Below the pieces are notes generated by a model. It did no database searches. It saw only the letters and a program-made list of their open reading frames with translations, and had not been told where the DNA came from. Shown piece after piece: positions 1 through 7,914 of a stretch of DNA of 64,000 nt. This DNA comes from Pseudomonas sp. ANT_H12B. GTDB lineage: Bacteria; Pseudomonadota; Gammaproteobacteria; Pseudomonadales; Pseudomonadaceae. A program made the position numbers and the translations under genes. The first letter of the stretch is position 1, and each line of letters opens with the position of its first letter. The stretch is taken from contig NZ_VOBI01000015.1 of the NCBI RefSeq assembly GCF_008369325.1, forward strand, positions 62,001 to 126,000, written 5' to 3'.

Positions 1-403
1 TGGCCGGTTCATGGCGTCGTCGACGTTGCTGGGTTGGGGCTTTCTGGGGCTGGCCTATGTGCTGAGCAGTGTGTCGGCCGAGAAATCCACAGCGGCTGGG
101 TTGGCGTTGGGCGTGTGGTTCTTCTTCGTGCTGGTGTTCGACCTGGTACTGCTGGCGCTGTTGGTGCTCAGCGAAGGGCAGTTCAACCCGAAAGTGTTGC
201 CCTGGTTGTTGCTGCTCAATCCCGCTGACATCTATCGCCTGATCAATCTCTCCGGTTTTGAGCCTGGCGCCAGTACCGCGGGTGTGCTGACACTGGGCAG
301 CGATTTGCCGATGCCGGGCTCGATGCTCTGGCTGTGCCTGTCGCTGTGGGTGGCAGCGCCATTGGGCTCGGCCTGGCTGTTGTTTCGTCGCCGGGCGACA
401 TGA
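1..403 (+). CDS. nosY: NosY, ABC transporter permease of N2O reductase maturation (3' fragment)
   Basis: The frame is open from the window edge, so only about the last 133 codons are present. The product has hydrophobic segments typical of an ABC-2 type permease, and a C-terminal membrane helix ending in a short RRR tail. NosY forms the membrane channel of the NosDFY complex, which delivers sulfur to the copper site of nitrous oxide reductase in the periplasm. The assignment rests mainly on nosL lying 33 bp downstream, the usual nosRZDFYL order, and on the conserved tail. The start and most of the protein lie outside the window. Confidence 0.85.
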   Translation, partial: GRFMASSTLLGWGFLGLAYVLSSVSAEKSTAAGLALGVWFFFVLVFDLVLLALLVLSEGQFNPKVLPWLLLLNPADIYRLINLSGFEPGASTAGVLTLGSDLPMPGSMLWLCLSLWVAAPLGSAWLLFRRRAT

Positions 404-436
404 ATTTTCACTTTGGTTTTTTGGGAGCAGTTGACG

Positions 437-943
437 ATGAACACCTTTTATCTGACGACGGTACGTGCGGTGGCGGGCCTGATGATGTGTCTGTTACTGA
501 CAGCCTGTGACAATCCCGCGCAAGCCACCTACAACGACGCTGCCGCAGCCTTTCATCCCAGTGATGAATGCCATGTCTGCGGGATGATCATCAACGGATT
601 CCCCGGGCCCAAGGGCGAAGTGGTCGAGCCGGCCGGGATCAAGAAGTTTTGTTCCACGGCGGAAATGATCGGTTGGTGGTTGCAGCCGGAAAACCATCAT
701 GGCAACGCAAAACTGTATGTCCACGACATGGGCCGCAGTCCTTGGAATGCGCCGGATGACGCTCACCTGATCGATGCCAAAGATGCGTTTTACGTGGTCG
801 GCACCCAACTCAAAGGCGCCATGGGCGTGGTGCTGGCGTCCTTCTCCAGTCGCGAGGCGGCTGAAAAGCTTGCCGCAGAACAGGGTGGTGGCCGCTTGCT
901 GCGCTTCAGCGAGATCACGCCTGCGCTGTTGCAGCAACACTAA
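437..943 (+). CDS. nosL: NosL, copper-binding lipoprotein
   Basis: NosL is an outer-facing lipoprotein that carries Cu(I) to apo-NosZ for assembly of the CuA and CuZ centres. The ATG at 437 is chosen because GGGAG at 423-427 sits 9 bases upstream. An in-frame start at 413 would put residues before the signal sequence. The N-terminus is a lipoprotein signal with the lipobox LLLTAC. The mature part carries the family motif ECHVCGMII, whose Cys and Met residues bind copper. At 168 residues it has the family length. It is the last gene of the nos operon, and an Anr/Dnr-like box follows its stop. Confidence 0.93.
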   Translation: MNTFYLTTVRAVAGLMMCLLLTACDNPAQATYNDAAAAFHPSDECHVCGMIINGFPGPKGEVVEPAGIKKFCSTAEMIGWWLQPENHHGNAKLYVHDMGRSPWNAPDDAHLIDAKDAFYVVGTQLKGAMGVVLASFSSREAAEKLAAEQGGGRLLRFSEITPALLQQH

Positions 944-958
944 CGCCGTCGAGAAAAT

Positions 959-972
959 CTGATCGCCGTCAA
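959..972 (+). promoter_or_regulatory. Candidate Anr/Dnr box upstream of the SDR gene
   Basis: CTGATCGCCGTCAA matches TTGAT-N4-ATCAA at 8 of 10 positions and is itself nearly symmetric. It lies in the nosL-SDR gap, with its centre about 85 bases before the SDR start. A class II promoter would then start near 1007. Binding is inferred. Confidence 0.5.
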
Positions 973-1011
973 GTCGGTATTTCTTCACCTGCTCAAAGAT
1001 AGGGGCTGGCT

Positions 1012-1050
1012 ATGTCCCCAGTGCTTGGCATCCGCGATGCCCAGGAGTAA
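1012..1050 (+). CDS. Possible 12-residue leader peptide ORF abutting the SDR gene
   Basis: An ATG at 1012, preceded by AGGGG about 6 bases upstream, opens a 12-codon frame (MSPVLGIRDAQE). Its TAA directly abuts the ATG of the dehydrogenase gene. The last codons contain the Shine-Dalgarno sequence of the next gene (AGGAG, 1043-1047), an arrangement that allows translational coupling. It may be chance. There is no homology argument. Confidence 0.3.
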   Translation: MSPVLGIRDAQE

Positions 1051-1797
1051 ATGATGAATACCGAGTTTCAGGATCGTTTGGCGGTGGTTACGGGTGCCAG
1101 CTCAGGGATTGGCCTGGCACTGTGCGCCGCGCTGTTGCCGCGCGGCGTCAAGGTGCTGGCGATGTCACGGACCCCGGGTGAACTGCCGGCGCTGCAGCAG
1201 ATCTACGGCGAGCGATTGCAGTGGTTTGTCGGTGACGTTACGAATCAACAAGACCTGCGCGAGCTGGCCGAGTGCGCTGCGGCGCTGGGGCCGGTGGACT
1301 ATCTGGTGCCTAACGCGGGTATTGCAGAGATGGCTGATAGCCTGGACATGGCGGCCTTCCAGCGTCAGTGGGCGGTTAATGGTGCCGGGGCGTTGAATAC
1401 CCTGGCGGCGTTGCGCGGTAATTTGGCGAGCCCGGCCTCGGTGGTGTTTGTCGGGAGTTTTCTGATCGGTTCGAGCTTTCCGGGGTTGGCTGCGTGCATT
1501 GCCAGCAAGGCTGCGCTGGCGGCTCAGGTGCGGACGCTGGCGGTGGAGTTTGCGCGTTACGATGTGCGCATTAATCTGGTCTCTCCGGGGCCGACGGCTA
1601 CCTCGATGTGGGATCACTTGGGGTTGAGCGATGGGGAGCTTGGCGATGTTGCCGACACGCTTGGTAAGCGTCTGTTGCCGGGGCATTTTCTTGATGCTGC
1701 GGCGGTGGCCAATGTGATTGTTTTTCAGTTGTCGCAGGGGGCCCGGGGTGTTTATGGTCAGGATTGGAAGGTTGATAACGGGTACACCTTGGGCTGA
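1051..1797 (+). CDS. Short-chain dehydrogenase/reductase family protein with altered catalytic motif
   Basis: A 248-residue classical-SDR-sized protein. The cofactor-binding TGASSGIG is at residues 14-21, the structural NAG motif follows VPN near residue 88, and a Ser-containing strand (VFVGS) precedes the active site. The motif that should be YxxxK reads CIASK, so the catalytic Tyr is replaced by Cys; the Lys is kept. The C-terminal substrate region looks intact. ATG 1051 and ATG 1054 are both possible, and AGGAG at 1043-1047 favours 1054. The gene sits between nosL and the nir operon with an Anr/Dnr-like box upstream, which suggests expression during denitrification. The substrate is unknown, and dehydrogenase activity is doubtful without the Tyr. 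Confidence 0.8.
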   Translation: MMNTEFQDRLAVVTGASSGIGLALCAALLPRGVKVLAMSRTPGELPALQQIYGERLQWFVGDVTNQQDLRELAECAAALGPVDYLVPNAGIAEMADSLDMAAFQRQWAVNGAGALNTLAALRGNLASPASVVFVGSFLIGSSFPGLAACIASKAALAAQVRTLAVEFARYDVRINLVSPGPTATSMWDHLGLSDGELGDVADTLGKRLLPGHFLDAAAVANVIVFQLSQGARGVYGQDWKVDNGYTLG

Positions 1798-2065
1798 AGT
1801 CCGTTCGGGGTACATATCCGTTGCTGCGGTCACGGCGGCTATTGGTTCCGCCCTTACGGCGGGTCACTTTGAAAAGCGCAAAGTAACCAAACGCTTTCGC
1901 CCCTGACGTACGGCCCTTCGCTTAGGCTCAGGGTGCCCTCGCTCCGGTCCTGCTCCGTGGGCCCGCCGCCATCGGCCATCCATGGCAGGGGGCGGCTACC
2001 GCGGCATCCCTGCCGCGGTGCCCACTGCGCAGAACCTGCGCTCGGCCTTCCGACGGGGCAGATCA

Positions 2066-2113
2066 AGATCAGAAGCAAGATCAAAAGCAAGATCAAAAGC
2101 AAGATCAAAAGCC
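2066..2113 (+). repeat. 12-bp tandem repeat, four copies
   Basis: Four head-to-tail units of AGATCAAAAGCA occur; the first has one G for A and the last ends in C. Copy B of the island has only two units (28415-28438), so the array varies in number. Confidence 0.9.
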
Positions 2114-2124
2114 AGGCGTTCAAC

Positions 2125-2226
2125 CTGTGGGAGCGAGCCTGCTCGCGAAAAACATCCGGACACCGCGTTCATTCAGTCGGCACGCGTTATCGTTCACGTC
2201 TTTCGCGAGCAGGCTCGCTCTCACAG
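2125..2226. repeat. REP pair (BIME), type GTGGGAGCGAGCCTGCTCGC
   Basis: A forward REP at 2125-2149 and its inverted partner at 2203-2226 flank a spacer of about 53 bp. Each REP is itself a hairpin (GCGAGCctGCTCGC). The same element occurs at 28523-28614 and 44477-44567. It is the common extragenic palindrome of the Pseudomonas fluorescens group. Confidence 0.9.
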
Positions 2227-2422
2227 GGGAATGCGTAGGTTTGAAGAGGCAGGCCGACCGGTAGGCCGCCTCGCGGTGCTTTTGCGATACTCGCCCCCTC
2301 GAGAGGCCGAATGAAAGGGGCAAGAACCCTTTGGTTACTTTGGGGTTCTTTTCCAAAGTGACCCGCCGTAAGGGCGGAACCCTAAGCCGCCGTTACCGAA
2401 AAAACGGATATACACCCAAGGC

Positions 2423-3916
2423 CTAATGCGAAGTCCCCTCGGCAAACTCAATCTTGTTCCCCACGTTGTACTTGCCCGAAGGCTTGTTCATCGGAATACG
2501 TTTGATCTCCTTGAGAGTGTTGCTGTCGTAAACGATCAGCGCACCGTCGGTGGCCCAGATGCTCAGCAGCAAGTAGCGGCCATCCCGGGTGAACTCAACA
2601 TGAGCAGCGGTTTTCCCCGGCATCGGACGCAAGGTGTGGGCAATTTCCAGGGTTTGCTTGTCGATCAGGTGGATCGCATCGTTGTCCGGCCCAAAGAACA
2701 CATCACTCCAGGCATACCGTGAATTGACGTGACTGCGCATGAAAAACCCCGGCCCCAGGGTCGGGATTTCCTTGATCAGCTTCCAGGTCTTGAAGTCGAT
2801 GACCGAGATCAGCCCCTTGCTGATATTCGGCGTGGCGAACACCCACTCGCCGTTGCGTTTCCAATAGGTCCCCGAGCCCAAATGCGGCATCCCCGGCAGC
2901 GGTATGTCGGTGACGACCTTGCCGTTGTCGAGGTCGATCACCTGACCGCCCTTGGCCTTGCGCGAGGTGGCCAGCAACTGCTTGTAGTCCGGCGAAAAGG
3001 AAAAATCGTCCAGCACATCCCCGGCGTGGATTCGCCGTGGCACGAAATCCGGAGTACCGGCCCAAGACAGTTCCCAGACTTCCTTCACATCCTTGAGCGC
3101 CACAATGAAACTGTCCCGCGGCGGGGCGGAGTACACCGCGCTGACCCGTGACGCGGTACCGTCTTCGCCGATCGTGGGAATGGTTTTGACCAGCGACAGA
3201 TCGCGGGCATCGAGCACCACCACGTTGCCGGGCAAATAGTTACCCACCAGCACCCAGCGTCCATCCTTGCTCACCGCCAGGTTGCGGGTGTTGAGGCCGG
3301 CGCGGACCTCGGCGATCAGTTTCAGGTTGTGCAAGTCATACAGGCTGATCCAGCCGTCGCGTGAGGCTACGTAAACGAAGCGCCCATCTGGCGAAAACTT
3401 CGGCCCGCCATGCACCGCGAAGTGCGAAGTAAAGCGCGCCAGCACCTCGAAACGGTCGCCGTCGAGGATGTTGATGTGGTGATCGCCGGCCTCCACCACC
3501 ACGAACAGGTTCAGTGGATCGGCGCCATGCTGGGGCGTGGTGGGCAACTTGCTGACATCCGCAAGAATCGAATGACTGCCGAGAATGTCGTCGTTACTCC
3601 ACGTGGGCGGTGTGGCGGGCGGTTGCTGAAGGTAGTCCACCAGCGCGGTGATTTGCTCTGGATTGAACACGTTGGCATACCCGGCCATCTGGCTGGCGGG
3701 GCGACCGTTTTGAATGACGTTGCGGATTTCGTCCGGTTTGATCCGGCTGAGACTTTCTGGCAGCAACGCCGGACCCGCACCGCCGAACCGGTTGGCCCCG
3801 TGGCAGCTCAGGCAATGTTGCTGATAGTTTTTCGCCGCTTGTTCAAGTGCCGGAGTCGTAAGGTCGGCATGGGCCGCACCGACCCATAACAAGGGGGCAA
3901 GGATCAGACGCCTCAT
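2423..3916 (-). CDS. nirN: NirN, c-type cytochrome/d1-domain protein of heme d1 biosynthesis
   Basis: NirN is a periplasmic paralogue of NirS that carries out the last step of heme d1 formation (dihydro-heme d1 dehydrogenation) and passes the cofactor to NirS. The ATG at 3916 gives a 497-residue protein, overlaps the nirE stop by 4 bp and has AAGGTGG upstream. A longer in-frame extension lacks a signal peptide. Residues 1-17 form a Sec signal. The heme-c motif CLSCH is at 35-39. The rest is an eight-bladed d1-type propeller similar to NirS and NirF. It is the last gene of the nirSMCFDLGHJEN operon. Confidence 0.95.
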   Translation of the reverse strand: MRRLILAPLLWVGAAHADLTTPALEQAAKNYQQHCLSCHGANRFGGAGPALLPESLSRIKPDEIRNVIQNGRPASQMAGYANVFNPEQITALVDYLQQPPATPPTWSNDDILGSHSILADVSKLPTTPQHGADPLNLFVVVEAGDHHINILDGDRFEVLARFTSHFAVHGGPKFSPDGRFVYVASRDGWISLYDLHNLKLIAEVRAGLNTRNLAVSKDGRWVLVGNYLPGNVVVLDARDLSLVKTIPTIGEDGTASRVSAVYSAPPRDSFIVALKDVKEVWELSWAGTPDFVPRRIHAGDVLDDFSFSPDYKQLLATSRKAKGGQVIDLDNGKVVTDIPLPGMPHLGSGTYWKRNGEWVFATPNISKGLISVIDFKTWKLIKEIPTLGPGFFMRSHVNSRYAWSDVFFGPDNDAIHLIDKQTLEIAHTLRPMPGKTAAHVEFTRDGRYLLLSIWATDGALIVYDSNTLKEIKRIPMNKPSGKYNVGNKIEFAEGTSH

Positions 3917-4752
3917 ATCGCCACCTTGGCGCGGCGTTGCAGCACTTGAACGGGGTAAAGGCGGGCCGGGTATTCCAGCGGTTGGGCTGCGAACAGATCG
4001 ACCACTTTGCCGATCACCGTCAGTGTCGGAATACCCGGTGGACACCCCAGCGCCAGGGTCGGCAATTGGTGCAGCTTGCCACGGGCGACGTGCTGGTCGG
4101 GGCGGGTACCGTTGCTGATCAACGCGGCCGGTGTATCGGCCGGCAGCCCGGCTTCGATCAAGCGCTGGGCGATGATCTCAAGGTTGGACAACCCCATGTA
4201 AAACACCAACGTCTGGCTGCTGTCGGCGAGGCTGCTCCAGGGCAGCGACAACTCGCCATCACGTTGCAAATGGCCGGTGATGAATCGGCAGGAATTGACC
4301 AGATCCCGATGAGTCAGCGGAATGCCCGCGTAAGTGCTGCAGCCGGAAGCGGCGGTAATCCCCGGGACCACCTGGCAATCGATGCCGCGTTGCAGCAGGT
4401 ATTCCAGCTCCTCGGCACCGCGACCGAAAATGAACGGGTCGCCGCCCTTGAGCCGGACCACGCGCTGCCCTTGATCGGCAAGGTCGGCGAGCAGTTCGTT
4501 GATCTGTTCCTGGGGCAGGCTGTGGCAGCCGCTGGCCTTGCCGACGTAATGCCGGGCGCAGGTCAGGGGAATCAACGTCAGCAGCTCGGGGCTGATGAGG
4601 CGGTCGTACACCACCGCGTCGGCCTGCATCAACAGGCTCCAGGCGCGCAATGTCAGCAGGCGTGGATCGCCAGGGCCGGCGCCGACCAGGGCGACTTCGC
4701 CCGGTCTGAACGCGGACTCAAGTGTGGCCGGTATTTCAATTGATGGAGGCAT
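3913..4752 (-). CDS. nirE: NirE, uroporphyrinogen-III C-methyltransferase
   Basis: NirE is a SAM-dependent methylase that converts uroporphyrinogen III to precorrin-2, the entry step to heme d1. The start at 4752 (MPPSIEI) is favoured because AAGGA lies about 7 bases upstream. The alternative ATG at 4773 has no ribosome-binding site. The 279-residue product carries VGAGPGDPRLLT near the N-terminus (SAM loop) and the family motifs RLKGGDPFIFGRG and PGITAA. The stop overlaps the nirN ATG (ATGA). A 70-bp gap separates it from nirJ, the widest gap in the operon. Confidence 0.95.
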   Translation of the reverse strand: MPPSIEIPATLESAFRPGEVALVGAGPGDPRLLTLRAWSLLMQADAVVYDRLISPELLTLIPLTCARHYVGKASGCHSLPQEQINELLADLADQGQRVVRLKGGDPFIFGRGAEELEYLLQRGIDCQVVPGITAASGCSTYAGIPLTHRDLVNSCRFITGHLQRDGELSLPWSSLADSSQTLVFYMGLSNLEIIAQRLIEAGLPADTPAALISNGTRPDQHVARGKLHQLPTLALGCPPGIPTLTVIGKVVDLFAAQPLEYPARLYPVQVLQRRAKVAI

Positions 4753-4822
4753 GAGACGTCCTTGGTGCTTCATCAGGTTGGCCGGCCCCAGCCTTTTTCA
4801 GGTGGTTTGCCGGACGGGCGAT

Positions 4823-6001
4823 TCAGTAGGTGATGCAAGGAATGGTCGTTGACGGCGGCACACCGATTTCGTCATCACTGAGGTGGCAGCCGGGGTCCTG
4901 CCCCCAGAGATCGCCCTCGGCCCAGGCGCGTGTGCGGGTATTGCCGTTGCAGATGTGCAACCAGCGGCATTGCGCACAACGGCCGCCGACGGCGCGAGGG
5001 TGTTCACGCAGTCGCAACAGCAGGGCATCCGGTTGATCCAGCCACAACGTGCGAAACGGCGTGTGCCGGACATTGCCCACCGAATGCTGCCACCAGTAGG
5101 TGTCGGGGTGCACTTCGCCGGTGTTGTCGATATTGGCGATGCCACTGCCCGAGGCATTGCCGCCCCAGGCGCGGAGCATGCTTTCCAGGCGTGGGTAATG
5201 CTCTGGCAGACGAACAGCGGCCCATTGCAGCAGCAGAATCGCGTCGGCATCGTTGTTGCCGCTGACAAAGTCGCTGTCGCGGCCCTGCTGGATGTCTTCC
5301 CAGGCGCGTTCAAAGATCAACGTCATGGCCTCGCGGCTCATCTGCTGGTGCGCGTCGAGTTTGCGACTGCGTTTGCCACGGCCGCTGTAGTTGAGGTGCG
5401 ACAGATAAAACTTCTGCACGTCGTACTCGCGCATCAGCGCCAGCAGTTGGGGCAACTGTTGATGGTTCTCCTGGGTCAGGGTCGTGCGCAGGCCGACCCG
5501 AATACCCTGTTCGCGACAGAGCCGGATCGCCCGCATGGAACTGACAAAACTGCCTTTGAGTTGGCGGAACGTATCATGGGTCGCTTCCAGGCCATCGATG
5601 CTGATGCCGACATAGTCGAATTTCGCCGCGCTGATCTGCGCGATGTTCTGCTCATCGATCAGCGTGCCGTTGGTGGACAAGGCGACAAAGAAACCCTTGG
5701 CACGGGCGTAGTCGCTGAGTACAAACAGGTCCTCGCGCAACAGCGGTTCGCCGCCGGAAAGAATCAGCACCTTCACCCCGGCGTCGTGCAGATCGTCAAT
5801 TACCGCCAACGCGGCCGGCGTATCCAGTTCGTCGCGAAAGACGCTGTCGGCCGAGGTGGCGTAGCAATGTTTGCAGGTCAAGTTGCAGCGTCTGAGCAAG
5901 TTCCAGATCACCACCGGCGGCCGGTTGCTGCCCGGTGGACTGGTTCTCGGCGCAGGCGCCTGGCCGGCCAGCGCACGCAGGTATTGGCTGATCCTCAACA
6001 T
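4823..6001 (-). CDS. nirJ: NirJ, radical SAM protein of heme d1 biosynthesis
   Basis: NirJ removes two propionate side chains from 12,18-didecarboxysiroheme during heme d1 synthesis. The 392-residue product has the radical-SAM triad C39-x3-C43-x2-C46 (CNLTCKHC), then GGEPLLR near residues 83-89. A C-terminal SPASM-like Cys set includes RCAQC, the IC of HICNG and PGC, and would bind a second Fe-S cluster. AAGGAGA precedes the ATG at optimal spacing. It acts in the cytoplasm with NirDLGH and NirE. Confidence 0.95.
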   Translation of the reverse strand: MLRISQYLRALAGQAPAPRTSPPGSNRPPVVIWNLLRRCNLTCKHCYATSADSVFRDELDTPAALAVIDDLHDAGVKVLILSGGEPLLREDLFVLSDYARAKGFFVALSTNGTLIDEQNIAQISAAKFDYVGISIDGLEATHDTFRQLKGSFVSSMRAIRLCREQGIRVGLRTTLTQENHQQLPQLLALMREYDVQKFYLSHLNYSGRGKRSRKLDAHQQMSREAMTLIFERAWEDIQQGRDSDFVSGNNDADAILLLQWAAVRLPEHYPRLESMLRAWGGNASGSGIANIDNTGEVHPDTYWWQHSVGNVRHTPFRTLWLDQPDALLLRLREHPRAVGGRCAQCRWLHICNGNTRTRAWAEGDLWGQDPGCHLSDDEIGVPPSTTIPCITY

Positions 6002-6028
6002 GTAACTCTCCTTGAGTCGGGAACGTGT

Positions 6029-6532
6029 TCAGCGCGAAGGGGGCGGCAGGCGCAAGCCGGTTTTCTTCAGGATGCGGCTGCTCACCAGCATCTCGTCGGC
6101 GGCACTGGCGTCGCCCAGCAAGTAGCGCAGGTGCTCGCGGTAACTGTTGATTTCATCGCTGCTGCGGCCGTGAACCATGGCGAACAGGTTGTAGCGCCAG
6201 TCGGTTCGTCGCGGGCGGCGATAGCAGTGGCTGACGAAGGATTGCGCGCCGATCAGCGCACCCAGGCGCGGCATGTCGGCGTCGCACACATCCCAGACCG
6301 TCATGCCGTTGTGGCGATAGCCCAGTCGGTAGTGATTGGGCACGGCGGCAATCCGCCGAATCGCGCCCTCGGCCTGCAAGCGCTTGAGCAAATCCAGGGT
6401 GGATTCGATGCTCAGCCCCAGCTGTTCGGCGAGCCAGGCCCACGGGTCATCCAGCAACGGCAGGCCGGCCTGGGTCAATGCGATCAGACGCTGGGCGAGG
6501 GTGTCTTCAGATCGGGAAATACAGACCGACAT
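6029..6532 (-). CDS. nirH: NirH, siroheme decarboxylase subunit
   Basis: One of four related Lrp/AsnC-like proteins (NirD, L, G, H) that decarboxylate siroheme to 12,18-didecarboxysiroheme. The 167-residue protein has an N-terminal helix-turn-helix-like domain and an AsnC-type ligand domain with the family core YRRPRRTDWRYNLFAMVHG. The start has GAGGAGA upstream. Its first 26 bp overlap the end of nirG, implying translational coupling. NirH resembles NirL more closely than NirG or NirD, as in other nir clusters. Confidence 0.93.
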   Translation of the reverse strand: MSVCISRSEDTLAQRLIALTQAGLPLLDDPWAWLAEQLGLSIESTLDLLKRLQAEGAIRRIAAVPNHYRLGYRHNGMTVWDVCDADMPRLGALIGAQSFVSHCYRRPRRTDWRYNLFAMVHGRSSDEINSYREHLRYLLGDASAADEMLVSSRILKKTGLRLPPPSR

Positions 6533-6950
6533 GGTAGGTCTCCTCTTTGGGCAGGTTGAGCAGTGACAGACCGGTCAGGGTTTCGATGTGCTGCAGGGTT
6601 TCGGTCAGGTCAAGTTCAGTTGCGCAGGCGAGCACGAACCACATGTTCCAGGTGTGCTCGCGTCGGTAGTTGTGCGCCACTTCAGGCATACCGTGCAGTT
6701 GCTCGGCGACGTCGTCGAAACGCTCTTCCGGTACCGCCAAGGCGGCGAGGGTGAAGGCGCCACCCAGCCGTTCGATGTCGAACATCGGGCCGAAGCGCGT
6801 GAGAACGCCGTCATCGAGCAGGACATGCAGTCGGCCGAGCAGTTCAGTGCTGCTGCTCTCCAGCTCGGTAGCCAATGCTTGCCAAGGGTGGCGCACCAGC
6901 GGCAGGCCCAATTGCAAACGGTTGATCAGTCGACGGTCAAGATCATCCAC
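6507..6950 (-). CDS. nirG: NirG, siroheme decarboxylase subunit
   Basis: An AsnC-like subunit of the siroheme decarboxylase complex. The GTG at 6950 (MDDLDRRL) is chosen: AGGAG lies 9 bases upstream and it gives 147 residues, the usual NirG length. The longer frame needs a TTG at 6980. The product has the NirD/NirG core YRREHTWNMWFVL with the conserved His. It overlaps nirL by 8 bp and nirH by 26 bp. Confidence 0.92.
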   Translation of the reverse strand: MDDLDRRLINRLQLGLPLVRHPWQALATELESSSTELLGRLHVLLDDGVLTRFGPMFDIERLGGAFTLAALAVPEERFDDVAEQLHGMPEVAHNYRREHTWNMWFVLACATELDLTETLQHIETLTGLSLLNLPKEETYHVGLYFPI

Positions 6951-7458
6951 GGGTTGGCGCTCCTGTTCGCGATGGCGCAAAACGTCCGCCGCACTGTTTG
7001 AACACCTGGGTGCTGAACAGCAGTTGGTGGGGCAGGTCGCTCAGCAGATGTTCTTCGAGCAACGCCTGGATTTGCGCTTCAACCCGATCACGTTGACGCC
7101 CGTGCACCATGCAGAACAGGTTGTAGCGCCATTGCGGCAAGCGCCGGGGCCGTTGATAGCAGAGGTTGATGCCGGGGGCTCGCCCCAGGCGTTGGCCGAC
7201 TTCGTCGATCAACGCATCTGGAACGTCCAGCACCAGCATGGCGTTGGCGGTAAAGCCCAGCGCGCGATGGTGCAGCACCAGGCCGATACGGCGGAACAGC
7301 CCTTGCTCGCTCCACTGGCGCATTTGTTCAAGCACCTGGTCTTCGTCAGTCTTTATCCGTTCGGCCAGGGCCTGGTAAGGGCGCGATACCAGCGGCAATC
7401 CACCTTCCAGATGCCGGCGCAGCGCCAGGGCCTGTTTGGGGCTCAAGCCGGGCTTCAT
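6943..7458 (-). CDS. nirL: NirL, siroheme decarboxylase subunit
   Basis: A 171-residue Lrp/AsnC-like protein with the NirH/NirL core CYQRPRRLPQWRYNLFCMVHG, acting in siroheme decarboxylation. The ATG overlaps the nirD stop (ATGA at 7455-7458), with CGGAG upstream. Subunits of this family pair as NirD-L and NirG-H; adjacent nirD agrees with that. The C-terminus runs slightly into nirG. Confidence 0.93.
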   Translation of the reverse strand: MKPGLSPKQALALRRHLEGGLPLVSRPYQALAERIKTDEDQVLEQMRQWSEQGLFRRIGLVLHHRALGFTANAMLVLDVPDALIDEVGQRLGRAPGINLCYQRPRRLPQWRYNLFCMVHGRQRDRVEAQIQALLEEHLLSDLPHQLLFSTQVFKQCGGRFAPSRTGAPTRG

Positions 7459-7913
7459 AGTTTTTCTCCGAGGGCAAAGCCGAGGTCGATGCGGTAGGCG
7501 GTCAGCATCGGCAGGTCCAGCGGCATGAGGCCGGTGCCATCTTCAAGTTCTTTGAGAACACGGTCGATGTGCTGGCGATCTGGGCCGGTCAGCACAAACC
7601 ACAGGTTGTAGAAATGCTCCCGTGCGTAGTTGTGATTGACCTCGGGGTACTGACTGACGTGATCGGCAACGTGTTGCAGGCGTTCGGCGGGCACGGCGAG
7701 GGCGGCGAGGGTGCTGGCCCCGGCGCGGCTGTGTTCGAACACCGGGCCGATCCGTGAAAGGGTGCCGGCCTTATCCATTTCTTCCAGGCAGGCCATGACT
7801 TGCGATTCGCGGCAACCGAGGATCCGCGCCATCTCCTTATACGGTGCCGGGCACAGCGGCATGCCGTGCTGGAAGCGGTCGATGAGTTGGCGAGTGAGCA
7901 GCTCAAGGTTCAT
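7455..7913 (-). CDS. nirD: NirD, siroheme decarboxylase subunit
   Basis: A 152-residue AsnC-like subunit. The N-terminal winged-helix-like part covers roughly residues 1-60. The active-site core near residue 100 reads NYAREHFYNLWFVLTG. It starts one base after the nirF stop (TGA-A-ATG) and overlaps nirL by 4 bp. It acts in the cytoplasm and removes acetate carboxyls of siroheme in heme d1 synthesis. Confidence 0.94.
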   Translation of the reverse strand: MNLELLTRQLIDRFQHGMPLCPAPYKEMARILGCRESQVMACLEEMDKAGTLSRIGPVFEHSRAGASTLAALAVPAERLQHVADHVSQYPEVNHNYAREHFYNLWFVLTGPDRQHIDRVLKELEDGTGLMPLDLPMLTAYRIDLGFALGEKL

Positions 7914-7914
7914 T

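Larger units (their letters stand above)
1806..2417. repeat. Composite inverted-repeat island, copy A
   Basis: This 610-bp gene-free stretch begins with GGGGTACATATCCGTT and ends with its imperfect reverse complement. Inside each end lies a conserved arm with CCGCCCTTACGGCGGGTCAC or its complement, and then a short run about AAGTAACCAAA. The middle holds a 12-bp tandem repeat (2066-2113) and a REP pair (2125-2226). A second, more complete copy is at 28147-28902. The right arm here is shorter than in copy B, as if partly deleted. The predicted reading frames inside it are incidental. Confidence 0.85.

Noticed and set aside
2066..2113. Short direct repeats as a possible CRISPR array
   Set aside because: The units are 12 bp, contiguous, with no spacers. 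No cas gene is nearby.
1854..2356. Several frames of 70-110 codons in repeat island A, including one with RSKARSKA repeats
   Set aside because: They arise from the 12-bp tandem repeat and REP sequences, occur in conflicting frames and lack ribosome-binding sites.
4883..6559. A 558-codon plus-strand frame opposite nirJ and nirH
   Set aside because: Shadow of the nir genes; low-complexity Ala/Val/Gln-rich product with no motif.
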